Shown one piece after another: positions 1 through 7,170 of a stretch of DNA of 15,733 bases (position 1 is the stretch's first letter; each line of letters opens with the position of its first letter). A program made the position numbers and the translations under genes. Location: positions 1-15,733 of the forward strand of contig JAEXBL010000338.1 of NCBI GenBank assembly GCA_023394015.1, in the 5' to 3' direction. The notes below the pieces were generated by a model. That model was not told where the DNA came from, searched no databases, and worked only from the letters and a program-made list of their open reading frames with translations. This DNA comes from Pseudomonadota bacterium (GTDB lineage Bacteria; Pseudomonadota; Gammaproteobacteria; Burkholderiales; Burkholderiaceae_C).

Positions 1-341
1 ATGCAGCGCAGCACGCAGCCCATGGCCGGGGTCTCGCGCCACAGGCCGTCGGAGTGGTAGTTGTTCTCGTAGTTCTCGCGCTTGTCGCTGCGGTAGATCT
101 GCACCAGGCCGGGGTGGTCCGGGTCGCTGCCGGCCACGGGGTGGTCCTCCAGCTCGCCGAAGCGGCGGGCAAACGCCACGTGCTCGGCGCGGGTGATGTC
201 CTGGTCGCGCAGGAAGATGACGCGGTGCTTGAGCAGCGCAGCCTTGATCTTGGCGAACAGATCCGCATCGCGGCTGGCGTCGCCCAGGTTCACGCCGCTG
301 ATTTCGGCGCCGATGGCGGGGGTCAACTGACGAACTTGCAT
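1..341 (-). CDS. TauD/TfdA-family Fe(II)/2-oxoglutarate dioxygenase, partial (N-terminal part)
   Basis: Reading the minus strand from the ATG at 341-339 gives 113 codons that remain open to the left edge, so the C-terminal part lies outside the window. The N-terminus MQVRQLTPAIGAEISGVNL and the segments HRVIFLRDQ and FARRFGELEDHP are the usual opening of the taurine dioxygenase / 2,4-D dioxygenase (TauD/TfdA) family. H96 and D98 in NYHSDGLW form the HxD part of the 2-His-1-carboxylate iron site; the second His and the 2-oxoglutarate Arg would be further downstream. Family members hydroxylate small sulfonates, aryloxyacids or similar substrates, and the substrate cannot be told from this part. 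A Shine-Dalgarno GGAG lies about 6 nt upstream of the ATG. I see no tau or ssu transport genes in the window, so a specific name is not justified. Confidence 0.88.
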   Translation of the reverse strand, partial: MQVRQLTPAIGAEISGVNLGDASRDADLFAKIKAALLKHRVIFLRDQDITRAEHVAFARRFGELEDHPVAGSDPDHPGLVQIYRSDKRENYENNYHSDGLWRETPAMGCVLRC

Positions 342-745
342 GCTTGTCTCCTGTGGGCTTGGCGTGCGTGCGGCGCGCCAAATCGATGAGCTAGGGGTGC
401 CATGAACCGGGCGCTGGCCTTCTGCAGAGGCCTTGGCCGTGGCCCGCCGCGCGGCCAGCGGCGGCGAACGGGCAAGGTTCGGGTGCCATCGATTCTGTGG
501 GCAGCGCCGGCCATCGGCTTCACATTTGGCGCCAAGTCTTTACCATCTGGTGCCTCGGATGCGTGCGGTCGCGCGCGGCGACACGTGCGCCGCAAGGCCA
601 GTGGATCAAAAGGATTCGGTTCGACGCCCGGATGCACGCCCGCAACGGGCAGCCAGGACGCATCAACCGCCGCAAACAGTGGCGCTGCAAGAACCGGCGC
701 TGCGCCTGAAGTCGGCCGTCCAGGTGATGACGGCAGCCCGGCCGC
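342..745. other. 404-bp intergenic region without a recognisable gene
   Basis: This gap lies between the start of the dioxygenase gene and the end of glmS, both on the minus strand. Short open frames exist on both strands (for example plus 497-709 and minus 323-637), but their products are Arg/Pro-rich, lack any family resemblance and look like GC-driven chance frames. A 6-bp inverted repeat with an 8-nt loop (GCCGTC at 715-720, GACGGC at 729-734) sits just downstream of glmS, but no T-run follows, so it is at best a weak terminator. The promoter of the dioxygenase gene should lie here, though I could not pick out a convincing -35/-10 pair. No tRNA or other RNA gene is seen. Confidence 0.55.
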
Positions 746-2665
746 TTACTCGACCGTCACGCTTTTCGCCAGGTTGCGCGGCTTGTCGACGTCGGTGCCG
801 CGGGCCACGGCGGTGTGGTAGGCCAGCAGTTGCAGCGGCACCACGTGCGGGATGGGCGACAGCGCGCCGTAGCGGCCGGGCAGGCGGATGACGTGCAGGC
901 CTTCGCCGCTCTCGAGGTGGGTGGCGGCGTCGGCCAGCACGTAGAGCACGCCGCCGCGGGCGCGCTCTTCCTGCAGGTTGCTTTTCAGCTTTTCCAGCAG
1001 CGCGTCGTTGGGCGCCACGGCGACCACCGGCATGGCGCTGGTGACCAGGGCCAGCGGGCCGTGCTTGAGCTCGCCGGCGGCGTAGGCCTCGGCGTGGATG
1101 TAGGTGATCTCCTTGAGCTTGAGCGCGCCTTCCTGCGCCACCGGGTAGTGCGTGCCGCGGCCGAGGAACAGCGCGTGCTCCTTGCCGGCAAACTGCTCGG
1201 CCCAGTCGATGAGCTGCGGCTCCAGCGCCAGCACCGCCTGCAGGGCGTTGGGCAGCTGGCGCATGGCCTTCAGGTACTCGGCTTCCTGTTCATCCGTCAG
1301 CAGGCCGCGCGCCTGGGCCAGTGCCAGCGTCAGCAAAAACAGCCCGGCCAGCTGCGTGGTGAAGGCCTTGGTGCTGGCCACGCCGATCTCGATGCCGGCG
1401 CGGGTGACGTAGGCCAGCTTGCATTCGCGCACCATGGCGCTGGTGGCCACGTTGCACACCGTCAGCGTGTGGGCCATGCCCAGGCCTTGCGCGTGGCGCA
1501 GCGCGGCCAGGGTGTCGGCGGTCTCGCCCGACTGGGTGATGGTGACCACCAGCGTGCGCGGGTCGGGCACCGATTCGCGGTAGCGGTATTCGCTGGCGAT
1601 CTCGACCTGGGTGGGCAGCCTGGCGATGGCCTCCAGCCAGTACTTGGCCACGCAGCCGGCGTAGTAGCTGGTGCCGCAGGCCAGGATCAGCACCTGGTCG
1701 ATGGCGCGAAAGGTGACGTGGGCGCCCTCGCCCGGCGCGTGGTTGTGCGCGGCCTCGAACAGCTCGGGCACCACGGCCTCGACGCCTTCCAGCGTGTCGG
1801 CGATGGCGCGCGGCTGCTCGAAGATCTCCTTCTGCATGTAGTGGCGGTACGGCCCCAGATCGGCGGCGCCGCTCAAGGCCTGCACGGTGCGCACCGGGCG
1901 CTGCGCGGCCTGGCCGTCGCGCGCCACGATCCAGTGCTTGCCCAGCTGCACGTCCACCATGTCGCCTTCTTCCAGGTAGACGATCTGGTCGGTCACGCCG
2001 GCCAGGGCCATGGCGTCGCTGGCCAGGAAGTTCTCCTTGCCGTCGGCGCCTAAGCCCAGCACCAGCGGCGAGCCCTGGCGCGCGCCCACCAGGCGCTGTG
2101 GCTCGTCGCGGTGCAGCACGGCAATCGAGTAGCTGCCGCGCAGGCGCTGCACCGCCGCCTGCACCGCGGCCAGCAGATCGCCGTCGTACAGGCTGTCGAT
2201 GAGGTGCACGATGACCTCGGTATCGGTCTGGCTGGTGAAGTAGTAGCCGCGCGCGGCCAGTTCGGCGCGCAGCGCCTCGTGGTTCTCGATGATGCCGTTG
2301 TGGACCAGGGTCACGCGCGCCGGGCGCTCGGCGGCCTCTTCGCCCGCCATGCCCTCGGGCACCGGGCCGCGGCTGACGTGCGGGTGCGCGTTGCCCACCT
2401 CTGGCGCGCCATGCGTGGCCCAGCGCGTGTGGGCGATGCCGGCGTGGCCGGTCAGCTTCTGCGCCTCGGTTTGCGCCGCCAGGTCGGCCACGCGCGAGAT
2501 GCCGCGCACCCGCGTGAGCCGTGTGCCGGGCGCGCCCGCCGCCGCATCGGCCGCGTGCACGGCCACGCCGCAGGAGTCGTAGCCGCGGTACTCGAGCCGC
2601 TGCAGGCCCTGCACCAGGATGGGAACGATGTTGCGCGTGGAGACCGCGCCGACGATGCCGCACAT
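746..2665 (-). CDS. glmS: glutamine--fructose-6-phosphate aminotransferase (isomerizing)
   Basis: GlmS makes glucosamine-6-phosphate from fructose-6-phosphate and glutamine, the first step towards UDP-GlcNAc for peptidoglycan and LPS. The 639-aa product begins MCGIVGAV, and Cys2 (after Met removal) is the glutaminase nucleophile. The N-terminal half carries [14 protein letters not shown], HTRWATHG and [12 protein letters not shown] motifs of the class II amidotransferase domain. The C-terminal half has two SIS domains, with [27 protein letters not shown], and [15 protein letters not shown]. The protein ends in [12 protein letters not shown], the family C-terminus carrying the catalytic Lys. 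At 639 aa it is about 30 residues longer than the E. coli enzyme (609 aa). The extra length seems to sit in Ala/Glu-rich loops of the glutaminase domain, around residues 40-50 and 105-115. An AAGGA lies about 9 nt before the ATG. It is divergent from the Lrp-family gene, and no glmS ribozyme is expected or seen. Confidence 0.98.
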   Translation of the reverse strand: MCGIVGAVSTRNIVPILVQGLQRLEYRGYDSCGVAVHAADAAAGAPGTRLTRVRGISRVADLAAQTEAQKLTGHAGIAHTRWATHGAPEVGNAHPHVSRGPVPEGMAGEEAAERPARVTLVHNGIIENHEALRAELAARGYYFTSQTDTEVIVHLIDSLYDGDLLAAVQAAVQRLRGSYSIAVLHRDEPQRLVGARQGSPLVLGLGADGKENFLASDAMALAGVTDQIVYLEEGDMVDVQLGKHWIVARDGQAAQRPVRTVQALSGAADLGPYRHYMQKEIFEQPRAIADTLEGVEAVVPELFEAAHNHAPGEGAHVTFRAIDQVLILACGTSYYAGCVAKYWLEAIARLPTQVEIASEYRYRESVPDPRTLVVTITQSGETADTLAALRHAQGLGMAHTLTVCNVATSAMVRECKLAYVTRAGIEIGVASTKAFTTQLAGLFLLTLALAQARGLLTDEQEAEYLKAMRQLPNALQAVLALEPQLIDWAEQFAGKEHALFLGRGTHYPVAQEGALKLKEITYIHAEAYAAGELKHGPLALVTSAMPVVAVAPNDALLEKLKSNLQEERARGGVLYVLADAATHLESGEGLHVIRLPGRYGALSPIPHVVPLQLLAYHTAVARGTDVDKPRNLAKSVTVE

Positions 2666-2714
2666 GGGTGGATTCCTTGAGACAAGAGGTCGCCGGGCGA
2701 CCGATGCGGCGATC

Positions 2715-2810
2715 TTAGGAAATCATCCAGGAAATTTATCGATCAATGTCCCGTCGATTTTGAAATCAAACACCGATTCAGCATCATTTTGAATTTTTCA
2801 ATCAAAATGG
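2715..2810. promoter_or_regulatory. AT-rich divergent control region with Lrp-like palindromes
   Basis: This is the most AT-rich stretch of an otherwise very GC-rich window, and it lies between the divergent starts of glmS and the Lrp-family gene. Two inverted repeats share the same half-site. TTTGA/TCAAA at 2759-2763 and 2766-2770 has a 2-nt spacer. ATTTTGA/TCAAAAT at 2786-2792 and 2802-2808 has a 9-nt spacer. Lrp/AsnC proteins commonly bind AT-rich degenerate palindromes and often repress their own gene, so these are plausible operators. The second overlaps the sequence just before the Lrp start. I did not assign individual -35/-10 boxes because several weak candidates overlap. Confidence 0.55.
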
Positions 2811-2818
2811 ATGGCGAT

Positions 2819-3301
2819 ATGAAACTGGACGACACCGACTGGACCCTGCTGGCCGCGCTGCAGCAGGACGCGGCCCAAAGCAACCAGGCCCTGGCCGAGC
2901 GCGCCCGCATCTCGCCGCCCACCGCATTGCGGCGCGTGCGGCGCCTGCAGGACGCCGGGCTGATCAGCGGCCAGGTGGCGCTGCTGCACGAAGACCGCAT
3001 CGCCGCGCTGCAAGGCCATGGGCTCACGGCCATCGTCGAGGTGACGCTGGACCGCCAGGGCGCCGAGCACCTGGACGCCTTCGAGCGCCGCGCCGTGGCC
3101 GACGCCGCCGTGCGCCAGTGCTACCGCGTGGCGCCGGGGCCCGACTTCGTGCTGCTGCTGCGCGTGCCCGACATGCCGGCCTACCAGCAGCTTGCCGAGC
3201 GCCTGTTCACGCAAGACGCCAACGTGCGCAACGTGCGCGCCTTCTTCTCGGTCAAGCGGGCCAAGTTCGAGACGCAGGTGCCGCTGGCGCGCGGCGGATG
3301 A
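2819..3301 (+). CDS. Lrp/AsnC-family transcriptional regulator
   Basis: The 160-aa product has the Lrp layout. An N-terminal winged helix-turn-helix spans residues 1-50 (KLDDTDWTLLAALQQDA, then the recognition region ISPPTALRRVRRLQDAGLI). A C-terminal RAM ligand-binding and oligomerisation domain follows (about 60-150), ending in FFSVKRAKFETQVPL, the usual C-terminal strand. The ATG at 2819 puts LDDTD at the family's usual N-terminal position and has GGA about 7 nt upstream. An in-frame ATG at 2807 and a TTG at 2789 would add 4 or 10 residues. Family members sense amino acids and regulate amino-acid metabolism. The convergent D-threonine-aldolase-like gene and the divergent glmS are the nearest possible targets, but that link is inference. 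Confidence 0.9.
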   Translation: MKLDDTDWTLLAALQQDAAQSNQALAERARISPPTALRRVRRLQDAGLISGQVALLHEDRIAALQGHGLTAIVEVTLDRQGAEHLDAFERRAVADAAVRQCYRVAPGPDFVLLLRVPDMPAYQQLAERLFTQDANVRNVRAFFSVKRAKFETQVPLARGG

Positions 3302-3311
3302 GCGGCCGGTG

Positions 3312-3373
3312 ACTGTTCAGGAGAAAGGCGGCTCCAGCGCCCTTCTGATCCGCAAGCAGCTATGTTTTCAATA
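3312..3373. repeat. Comamonadaceae-type intergenic repeat between convergent genes
   Basis: This 62-bp stretch fills most of the 90-bp gap between the converging lrp-like and aldolase genes. It begins CTGTTCAGGAG, contains GGCTCCAGCGC and ends GCAAGCAGCTATGTTTTCAA. I recognise this as the degenerate element often seen between genes in Acidovorax-like genomes, whose centre is usually an imperfect palindrome around AGCGC/GCGC(A)AGC. The end part is shared with the copy at 5386-5411: on the minus strand, TTGAAAACATAGCTGCTTGCG against TTGAATCATAGCTGCCCGCG. It may act as a bidirectional terminator or mRNA stabiliser; that role is inference. Confidence 0.55.
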
Positions 3374-3391
3374 GTGCTCGGGCTGCACACG

Positions 3392-4570
3392 TCACCACGC
3401 GCCACGCGCGTCCACCGGCACCACGGCCTCCACGCGGCCGGCGGCGATGCCGCCGCGCACCACGATCAGGTGGTCGTGCAGGTTCACGGTGGGGTCGCAG
3501 TGGCCGGGTATCAGCCACACGGTTTCGCCCAGCTCGGGCAGCGTGGGCAGGGTGCCGCCGTAGTCCAGCGGCTTCAGGATGCCGTGCTCGTCGCCGCCGT
3601 TGGCGAAGTCCAGCCGCGCCTGGCCCGGCAGGGTGAACACCGTCGGCAGGCCGCTGTCGATGGCGTGGCTCTTGTGGCCGGCGTCGCACACGGCGCGGCC
3701 TGCGCCCACGCTGATGACCTGCGACTTGACGAACAGCGCCGGCTCGAACTGCGGCTGCGCGGGGTCGCGCTCGTTGCGCAGGTAGTCGGCGTCCATGAAC
3801 AGAAAGCTGCCGGGCTGCAGCTCGGTCCACAGGCCGCTGGCGGCCTCGTGCGCAAAGGTGCCGGTGCCGGCGCCGGTGATGACGGGCGGCGCCAGATCGG
3901 CCGCCACCAGCAGGCGGCGCGTTTCATCCAGTCGCTCGGCGGCGGCACCGATGGCGGCGCGGCGCTCGGCCACGCTGCGCAGGTGCTGGGCCCCGCCATG
4001 GTAGGCCTGCAACCCGGCAAAGCGCAGGCTGCTGGAGCGGCGCGCCACCAGCCGCGCCAGTTGCAGCGCCGGCTCGCCGGGCGACACGCCGCAGCGGCCC
4101 TGGCCGATATCCACCTCGACGAACACGTCGATCACGGCATTGGTGAGTTGCATGGCCTGGGCCAGCCGCTCCACGCCCTCGAAGCTGTCCACCGCAATCG
4201 CCAGCTGGCCGCCGCGCAGCTTGAGCTGGTGCGCCAGGGCGGCCACGCGGCGCAGCTTGGTCACGGCCAGCACCTGGTTGCTGATGAACAGGTCGTTGAT
4301 GCCGCCGGCGGCCAGGGCCTCGGCCTCGCCCACGGTCTGCACGCACAGGCCCACGGCCCCGGCCTGCAGTTGCAGGCGGCCGAACTCGGCGCTCTTGTGC
4401 ATCTTGGCGTGCGGGCGCAGGCGCAGGCGGTGCTTGGCGGCGAACTCGGTCATGCGCTGCTGGTTGCGGTTGGCCGCGTCCAGATCGACCACCAGCGCGG
4501 GCGTGTCGATGGCCTCGACGCCCTGGCCGACGAGCGCGCCCAGGCGTTGCGTGGTTTCGGCTCTGTCCAT
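3392..4570 (-). CDS. D-threonine aldolase-like / DSD1-type fold-III PLP enzyme
   Basis: The 392-aa product belongs to the D-threonine aldolase, 3-hydroxy-D-aspartate aldolase and D-serine dehydratase-like group, with an alanine-racemase-type barrel. IDTPALVVDLDA (residues 21-32) is the family start. K56 in LRPHAKMHK is the expected PLP Schiff-base lysine. GAGTGTF (233-239) matches the phosphate-binding loop. H357 and D359 in IPGHCDPTVN match the divalent-metal pair near the C-terminus. Members cleave D-beta-hydroxy amino acids to glycine plus aldehyde, or dehydrate D-serine; the exact substrate cannot be read off. The start is ATG 4570, which has a consensus ribosome-binding site. A longer frame to 4678 would overlap the neighbouring gene and has no family residues. 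It follows the histidine-phosphatase gene by 49 bp and is probably cotranscribed with it. Confidence 0.88.
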   Translation of the reverse strand: MDRAETTQRLGALVGQGVEAIDTPALVVDLDAANRNQQRMTEFAAKHRLRLRPHAKMHKSAEFGRLQLQAGAVGLCVQTVGEAEALAAGGINDLFISNQVLAVTKLRRVAALAHQLKLRGGQLAIAVDSFEGVERLAQAMQLTNAVIDVFVEVDIGQGRCGVSPGEPALQLARLVARRSSSLRFAGLQAYHGGAQHLRSVAERRAAIGAAAERLDETRRLLVAADLAPPVITGAGTGTFAHEAASGLWTELQPGSFLFMDADYLRNERDPAQPQFEPALFVKSQVISVGAGRAVCDAGHKSHAIDSGLPTVFTLPGQARLDFANGGDEHGILKPLDYGGTLPTLPELGETVWLIPGHCDPTVNLHDHLIVVRGGIAAGRVEAVVPVDARGAW

Positions 4571-4576
4571 CACGAT

Positions 4577-4582
4577 CCTCCT
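4577..4582 (-). promoter_or_regulatory. ribosome-binding site deciding the aldolase start
   Basis: AGGAGG on the minus strand, 6 nt before ATG 4570-4568. It selects the 392-aa reading over the 428-aa frame that begins further upstream. Confidence 0.8.
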
Positions 4583-4619
4583 CGTGTCGATTCGTTGTGG
4601 TGCTTGGCAAAGGGGCCGC

Positions 4620-5267
4620 TCAGGCCGTGCTTTCGTCCAGCGACTCGTCTTCCAGGTGCGTGGTGTCGGCCCAGCCAACCAGGGTCAGGCCGCTGTCGGG
4701 CGTCCACAGCAGGCGGTTGACCGCTGTGTTGCCGATCTGCCAGGTGCGCGCGGCCTGCAGGCCCAGGCCAGTGGCCGCGCGGTACAGCACGTCGAGCACG
4801 CCGCCGTGAGTGAACAGCGCCAGCGTCTGGCCAGGATGCCGGGCCGCCAGCGCCCACACGGCGGCGGTCACGCGCTCTCGAAACATGATCAGCGATTCGC
4901 CGCCGCCGGGCGGCACCCAGTCCGGCTCGCGCCGGCGCCAGCGCTCGGCCACCGAGGGCATGGCAGCGCTGATCTCGGCAAAGGTGCGGCCCTGCAGATC
5001 GCCAAAGCAGCGCTCGCGCAGCCCGGCGCTCACGGCCAGCGGCGCGCCGGTGGCCTCGGCCACGGTGCGCGCCGTTTGCAGCGCGCGCGACAGGTCGCTG
5101 CTGTGGATGGCGTCGATCGGCCCACGCTCCAGCAGCGCGCGCGCCAGGCGGCGGGCCTGCTCGCGGCCGGTGTCGTTGAGCGGAATGTCCAGGTGGCCCT
5201 GGATGCGGGTGTCCACATTCCAGGCGGTTTCGCCGTGGCGGATGGCCAGGATGCGGGTGGGTTCCAT
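4620..5267 (-). CDS. histidine phosphatase family protein (GpmB-like)
   Basis: The 215-aa product carries the phosphoglycerate-mutase/phosphatase signature. The RHGETAWN motif (R10-H11-G12) has the phospho-accepting His. SSDLSRALQTA holds the second Arg (R61), LRERCFGDLQG the proton-donor Glu (E85), and FTHGGV the second His (H154). LNDTGREQARRLA is the usual helix after the first motif. It is cofactor-independent in sequence type (short, GpmB/CobC/PhoE-like). Such enzymes remove phosphate from small metabolites, and the substrate is unknown. The ATG at 5267 places the RHGE motif ten residues in, as usual; an upstream frame to 5357 adds only unconserved Arg/Pro-rich sequence. No clear Shine-Dalgarno precedes it. 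It lies 49 bp upstream of the aldolase gene on the same strand. Confidence 0.9.
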   Translation of the reverse strand: MEPTRILAIRHGETAWNVDTRIQGHLDIPLNDTGREQARRLARALLERGPIDAIHSSDLSRALQTARTVAEATGAPLAVSAGLRERCFGDLQGRTFAEISAAMPSVAERWRRREPDWVPPGGGESLIMFRERVTAAVWALAARHPGQTLALFTHGGVLDVLYRAATGLGLQAARTWQIGNTAVNRLLWTPDSGLTLVGWADTTHLEDESLDESTA

Positions 5268-5352
5268 GAATGCATCATGCCATGGGCATGGCCGGGCCTC
5301 GCGGGGTGGGCCGCGCCCATCGCCGGCCCGCCCGCACCGGCCGTCGGTCACT

Positions 5353-5391
5353 GCCAAGAAGCCCGCGAGCGACGGCCCACGCGGCGCGGGC
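5353..5391 (-). terminator. candidate intrinsic terminator after the DUF4136 gene
   Basis: A perfect 7-bp inverted repeat (GCCCGCG at 5361-5367, CGCGGGC at 5385-5391) with a 17-nt loop lies just downstream of the lipoprotein gene on the minus strand. It is followed by TTCTTGG, which is only partly T-rich. The long loop and imperfect T-run make this a moderate candidate. If real, the phosphatase/aldolase pair has its own promoter in 5268-5360. Confidence 0.38.
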
Positions 5392-5411
5392 AGCTATGAT
5401 TCAAGGAGCAG
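5386..5411. repeat. partial copy of the AGCTAT/ATTCA.GGAG intergenic repeat
   Basis: GCGGGCAGCTATGATTCAAG followed by GAGC resembles the end of the element at 3312-3373 (minus-strand comparison TTGAATCATAGCTGCCCGCG against TTGAAAACATAGCTGCTTGCG). It also resembles a segment inside midA near 11437-11465. It ends 2 bp before the stop codon of the DUF4136 gene and overlaps the arm of the terminator candidate. Only about half of the full element is present. Confidence 0.5.
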
Positions 5412-5413
5412 CG

Positions 5414-6127
5414 TCAGCGCGCCGGCTCAGGCCCACGTACCGGGCGATGTGCGGGCGCTTCGGCGCCAGCGGTCGGCGTGGCGCTGGCCGCCTTGGCCGC
5501 CTGGTCGGCACCCGCCGGCGGCACCAGCGGCACGCCCACGCGGCGCGCGGCGCTGGCGGGCTGCGGGTAGCCCTCCAGCGCGGCGACGAACAGCGCCGCC
5601 AGGATGTTGTCGGTGTCGTGCCAGGGCCCGTCGTGGCGGGCGCGGGTGTCGTAGACGATCTGGCCGCTTTGCAGATCGCGCATCAGCAGGCTGACCTCGC
5701 TGACGTAGGCGGGCACCGAGGAGCTCCACATCGGCCAGCCCCAGCCCAGCCCGATGCCGCCGCCGCGCCAGCCGCGGCCCACGCCCAGGCCCAGCGACAC
5801 GCGCGGGTTGCTCAGGCCGCCCCAGTCATCGACCCAGTAGGCATTGACGTAGCCGCCCACCTGCACGCTGACGCGCGCGCGCGCCTCGTCGCGCACGGCA
5901 CCCACGCGCGCCAGCGCCGCCTGCGCCATGGCCTCCAGCTTCTCGGGCGCAGGCTGGCCGGCCACCAGCGGCCCGCGCTCGAAGCGGTAGTGCGCGCCCT
6001 GCAGCACCGCATTGCCCGGCGGCTGGGCGGCGCTGGTGCGCACCTCGGCATCCACCGTGCGCGGGCCGCTGGCGCAAGCCGTCAAGGCACTGGCCACCAG
6101 AACCAGAACTGTGCGCGCTATCCACAT
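5414..6127 (-). CDS. DUF4136-type lipoprotein
   Basis: The 237-aa product starts MWIARTVLVLVASALTAC. This is a short lipoprotein signal with lipobox L15-T16-A17-C18 and Ala at +2, which predicts outer-membrane anchoring facing the periplasm. The body resembles DUF4136: ALARVGAVRDEARARVSVQVG early, a Gly/Trp-rich insert at about 111-135, and SEVSLLMRDLQSGQIVYDTRA near residues 143-163. A Pro/Ala-rich tail (about 198-237) is probably disordered. No enzymatic function is known for the family. ATG 6127 is preceded by GGAGGT 6 nt upstream; the GTG at 6130 directly before it would be too close. It starts 31 bp after the ttcA stop on the same strand and may be cotranscribed with ttcA. Confidence 0.82.
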   Translation of the reverse strand: MWIARTVLVLVASALTACASGPRTVDAEVRTSAAQPPGNAVLQGAHYRFERGPLVAGQPAPEKLEAMAQAALARVGAVRDEARARVSVQVGGYVNAYWVDDWGGLSNPRVSLGLGVGRGWRGGGIGLGWGWPMWSSSVPAYVSEVSLLMRDLQSGQIVYDTRARHDGPWHDTDNILAALFVAALEGYPQPASAARRVGVPLVPPAGADQAAKAASATPTAGAEAPAHRPVRGPEPAR

Positions 6128-6133
6128 CACCTT

Positions 6134-6139
6134 ACCTCC
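6134..6139 (-). promoter_or_regulatory. ribosome-binding site of the DUF4136 lipoprotein gene
   Basis: GGAGGT on the minus strand lies 6 nt before ATG 6127-6125 and favours that start over the adjacent GTG at 6130-6128. Confidence 0.75.
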
Positions 6140-6158
6140 GTGATTCGATGCCAGACAC

Positions 6159-7112
6159 TCAGGCGCTGACCAGGGTCACGCCGCCGAAGGGCGCGCCGAC
6201 GGGCTCGGGAAAGCTCTCCTCATCGAAAGCCTTGTCGCCCTGCGCGTCGGGCACGCCCGTGGCCTTCAGGTTCCTGAAATCGTGCAAGGTTCCGTCCATC
6301 AGGTGCGAGGGCACCACGTTCTGCAGCGCGGCGAACAGGTTCTCGATGCGGCCGGGGTGCTTCTTCTGCCAGTCGCGCAGCATGTCGCCCACCACCTGGC
6401 GCTGCAGGTTCTGCTGGCTGCCGCACAGGTTGCACGGGATGATGGGGAACTGGCGGTGCGCGGCCCAGGCCACCAGGTCGCGCTCGTCCACGTAGGCCAG
6501 CGGGCGGATGACGATGAACTCGCCGTTGTCGCTGGTCAGCTTGGGCGGCATGCCCTTGAGCTTGCCGCCGAAGAACATGTTGAGGAAGAAGGTCTGCAGC
6601 ATGTCGTCGCGGTGGTGGCCCAGCGCGATCTTGTTGCACTTCAGACGCCGCGCCACGCTGTACAGAATGCCCCGGCGCAGGCGCGAGCACAGGCTGCAGG
6701 TGGTCTTGCCCTCGGGGATCTTGGCCTTGACGATGCTGTAGGTGTCCTGCGTCTCGATGTGGTGCTCGATGCCCAGCGATTGCAGGTAGTTGGGCAGCAC
6801 CTCGGCCGGAAAGCCGGGCTGCTTCTGGTCCAGGTTGACGGCCACCAGCTCGAAGCGCACCGGCGCGCGCGCCTGCAGCTTGAGCAGCACGTCGAGCAGG
6901 CCGTAGCTGTCCTTGCCGCCCGACAGGCACACCATCACGCGGTCGCCCTCTTCGATCATGTTGAAGTCGGCGATCGCCTGCCCGACCTGGCGGCACAGGC
7001 GTTTTTCAAGCTTCAGGGCTTCGCGCTCGGCCTTGGAGCGGGCGGCGGGGCCGGTGGCGCCGGCAGCACCCTCGGCCACGGGCGGCGCGATCATTTCAAA
7101 AGGGGCATTCAT
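6159..7112 (-). CDS. ttcA: tRNA 2-thiocytidine(32) synthetase TtcA
   Basis: TtcA thiolates cytidine 32 in the anticodon loop of certain tRNAs, using ATP and an Fe-S cluster. The 317-aa product has the PP-loop [16 protein letters not shown] (S64-S69), which adenylates the target base. A CxxC pair, C139 and C142 in [12 protein letters not shown], supplies cluster ligands, and C227/C230 in [11 protein letters not shown] includes the third. [20 protein letters not shown] is the conserved segment after the first Cys pair. The N-terminal 25 residues are Ala-rich and poorly conserved. ATG 7112 has AGGA about 11 nt upstream. The neighbouring upstream block at 7171-9443 is unrelated in function. In related genomes I would expect ttcA to lie close to folB (from memory). 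Confidence 0.97.
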   Translation of the reverse strand: MNAPFEMIAPPVAEGAAGATGPAARSKAEREALKLEKRLCRQVGQAIADFNMIEEGDRVMVCLSGGKDSYGLLDVLLKLQARAPVRFELVAVNLDQKQPGFPAEVLPNYLQSLGIEHHIETQDTYSIVKAKIPEGKTTCSLCSRLRRGILYSVARRLKCNKIALGHHRDDMLQTFFLNMFFGGKLKGMPPKLTSDNGEFIVIRPLAYVDERDLVAWAAHRQFPIIPCNLCGSQQNLQRQVVGDMLRDWQKKHPGRIENLFAALQNVVPSHLMDGTLHDFRNLKATGVPDAQGDKAFDEESFPEPVGAPFGGVTLVSA

Positions 7113-7142
7113 GCCCCGATTGTCCTACGGCGCGCGGCAAAC

Positions 7143-7170
7143 GGCACCGCCACCGCGCGCAGGCGGCGCC
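7143..7170 (-). terminator. terminator-like hairpin after the 421-aa gene
   Basis: Directly after the stop codon of the 421-aa gene the minus strand reads GGCGCCGCC, a 10-nt loop and GGCGGTGCC, then GTTTGCC. The stem is 9 bp with one G-U pair. The T-run is poor, so it may be a pause or protective hairpin rather than an efficient terminator. It separates the 7171-9443 block from ttcA. Confidence 0.45.

Noticed and set aside
600..650. GGTTCGA in the intergenic gap, resembling a tRNA T-arm
   Set aside because: The flanking bases do not pair as a T-stem and no acceptor or anticodon arm fits.
497..709. Plus-strand 70-codon frame in the 342-745 gap
   Set aside because: Arg-rich product, no family resemblance and no clear ribosome-binding site; treated as chance.
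815..2053. Long plus-strand open frame (412 codons) opposite glmS
   Set aside because: It is antisense to a certain glmS, the product is His/Gly/Val/Gln-rich without family features, and GC-rich codon bias creates such shadows.
3362..4720. Plus-strand open frame of 452 codons opposite the aldolase gene
   Set aside because: Antisense shadow with low-complexity composition; the minus strand carries all the conserved PLP-enzyme motifs.
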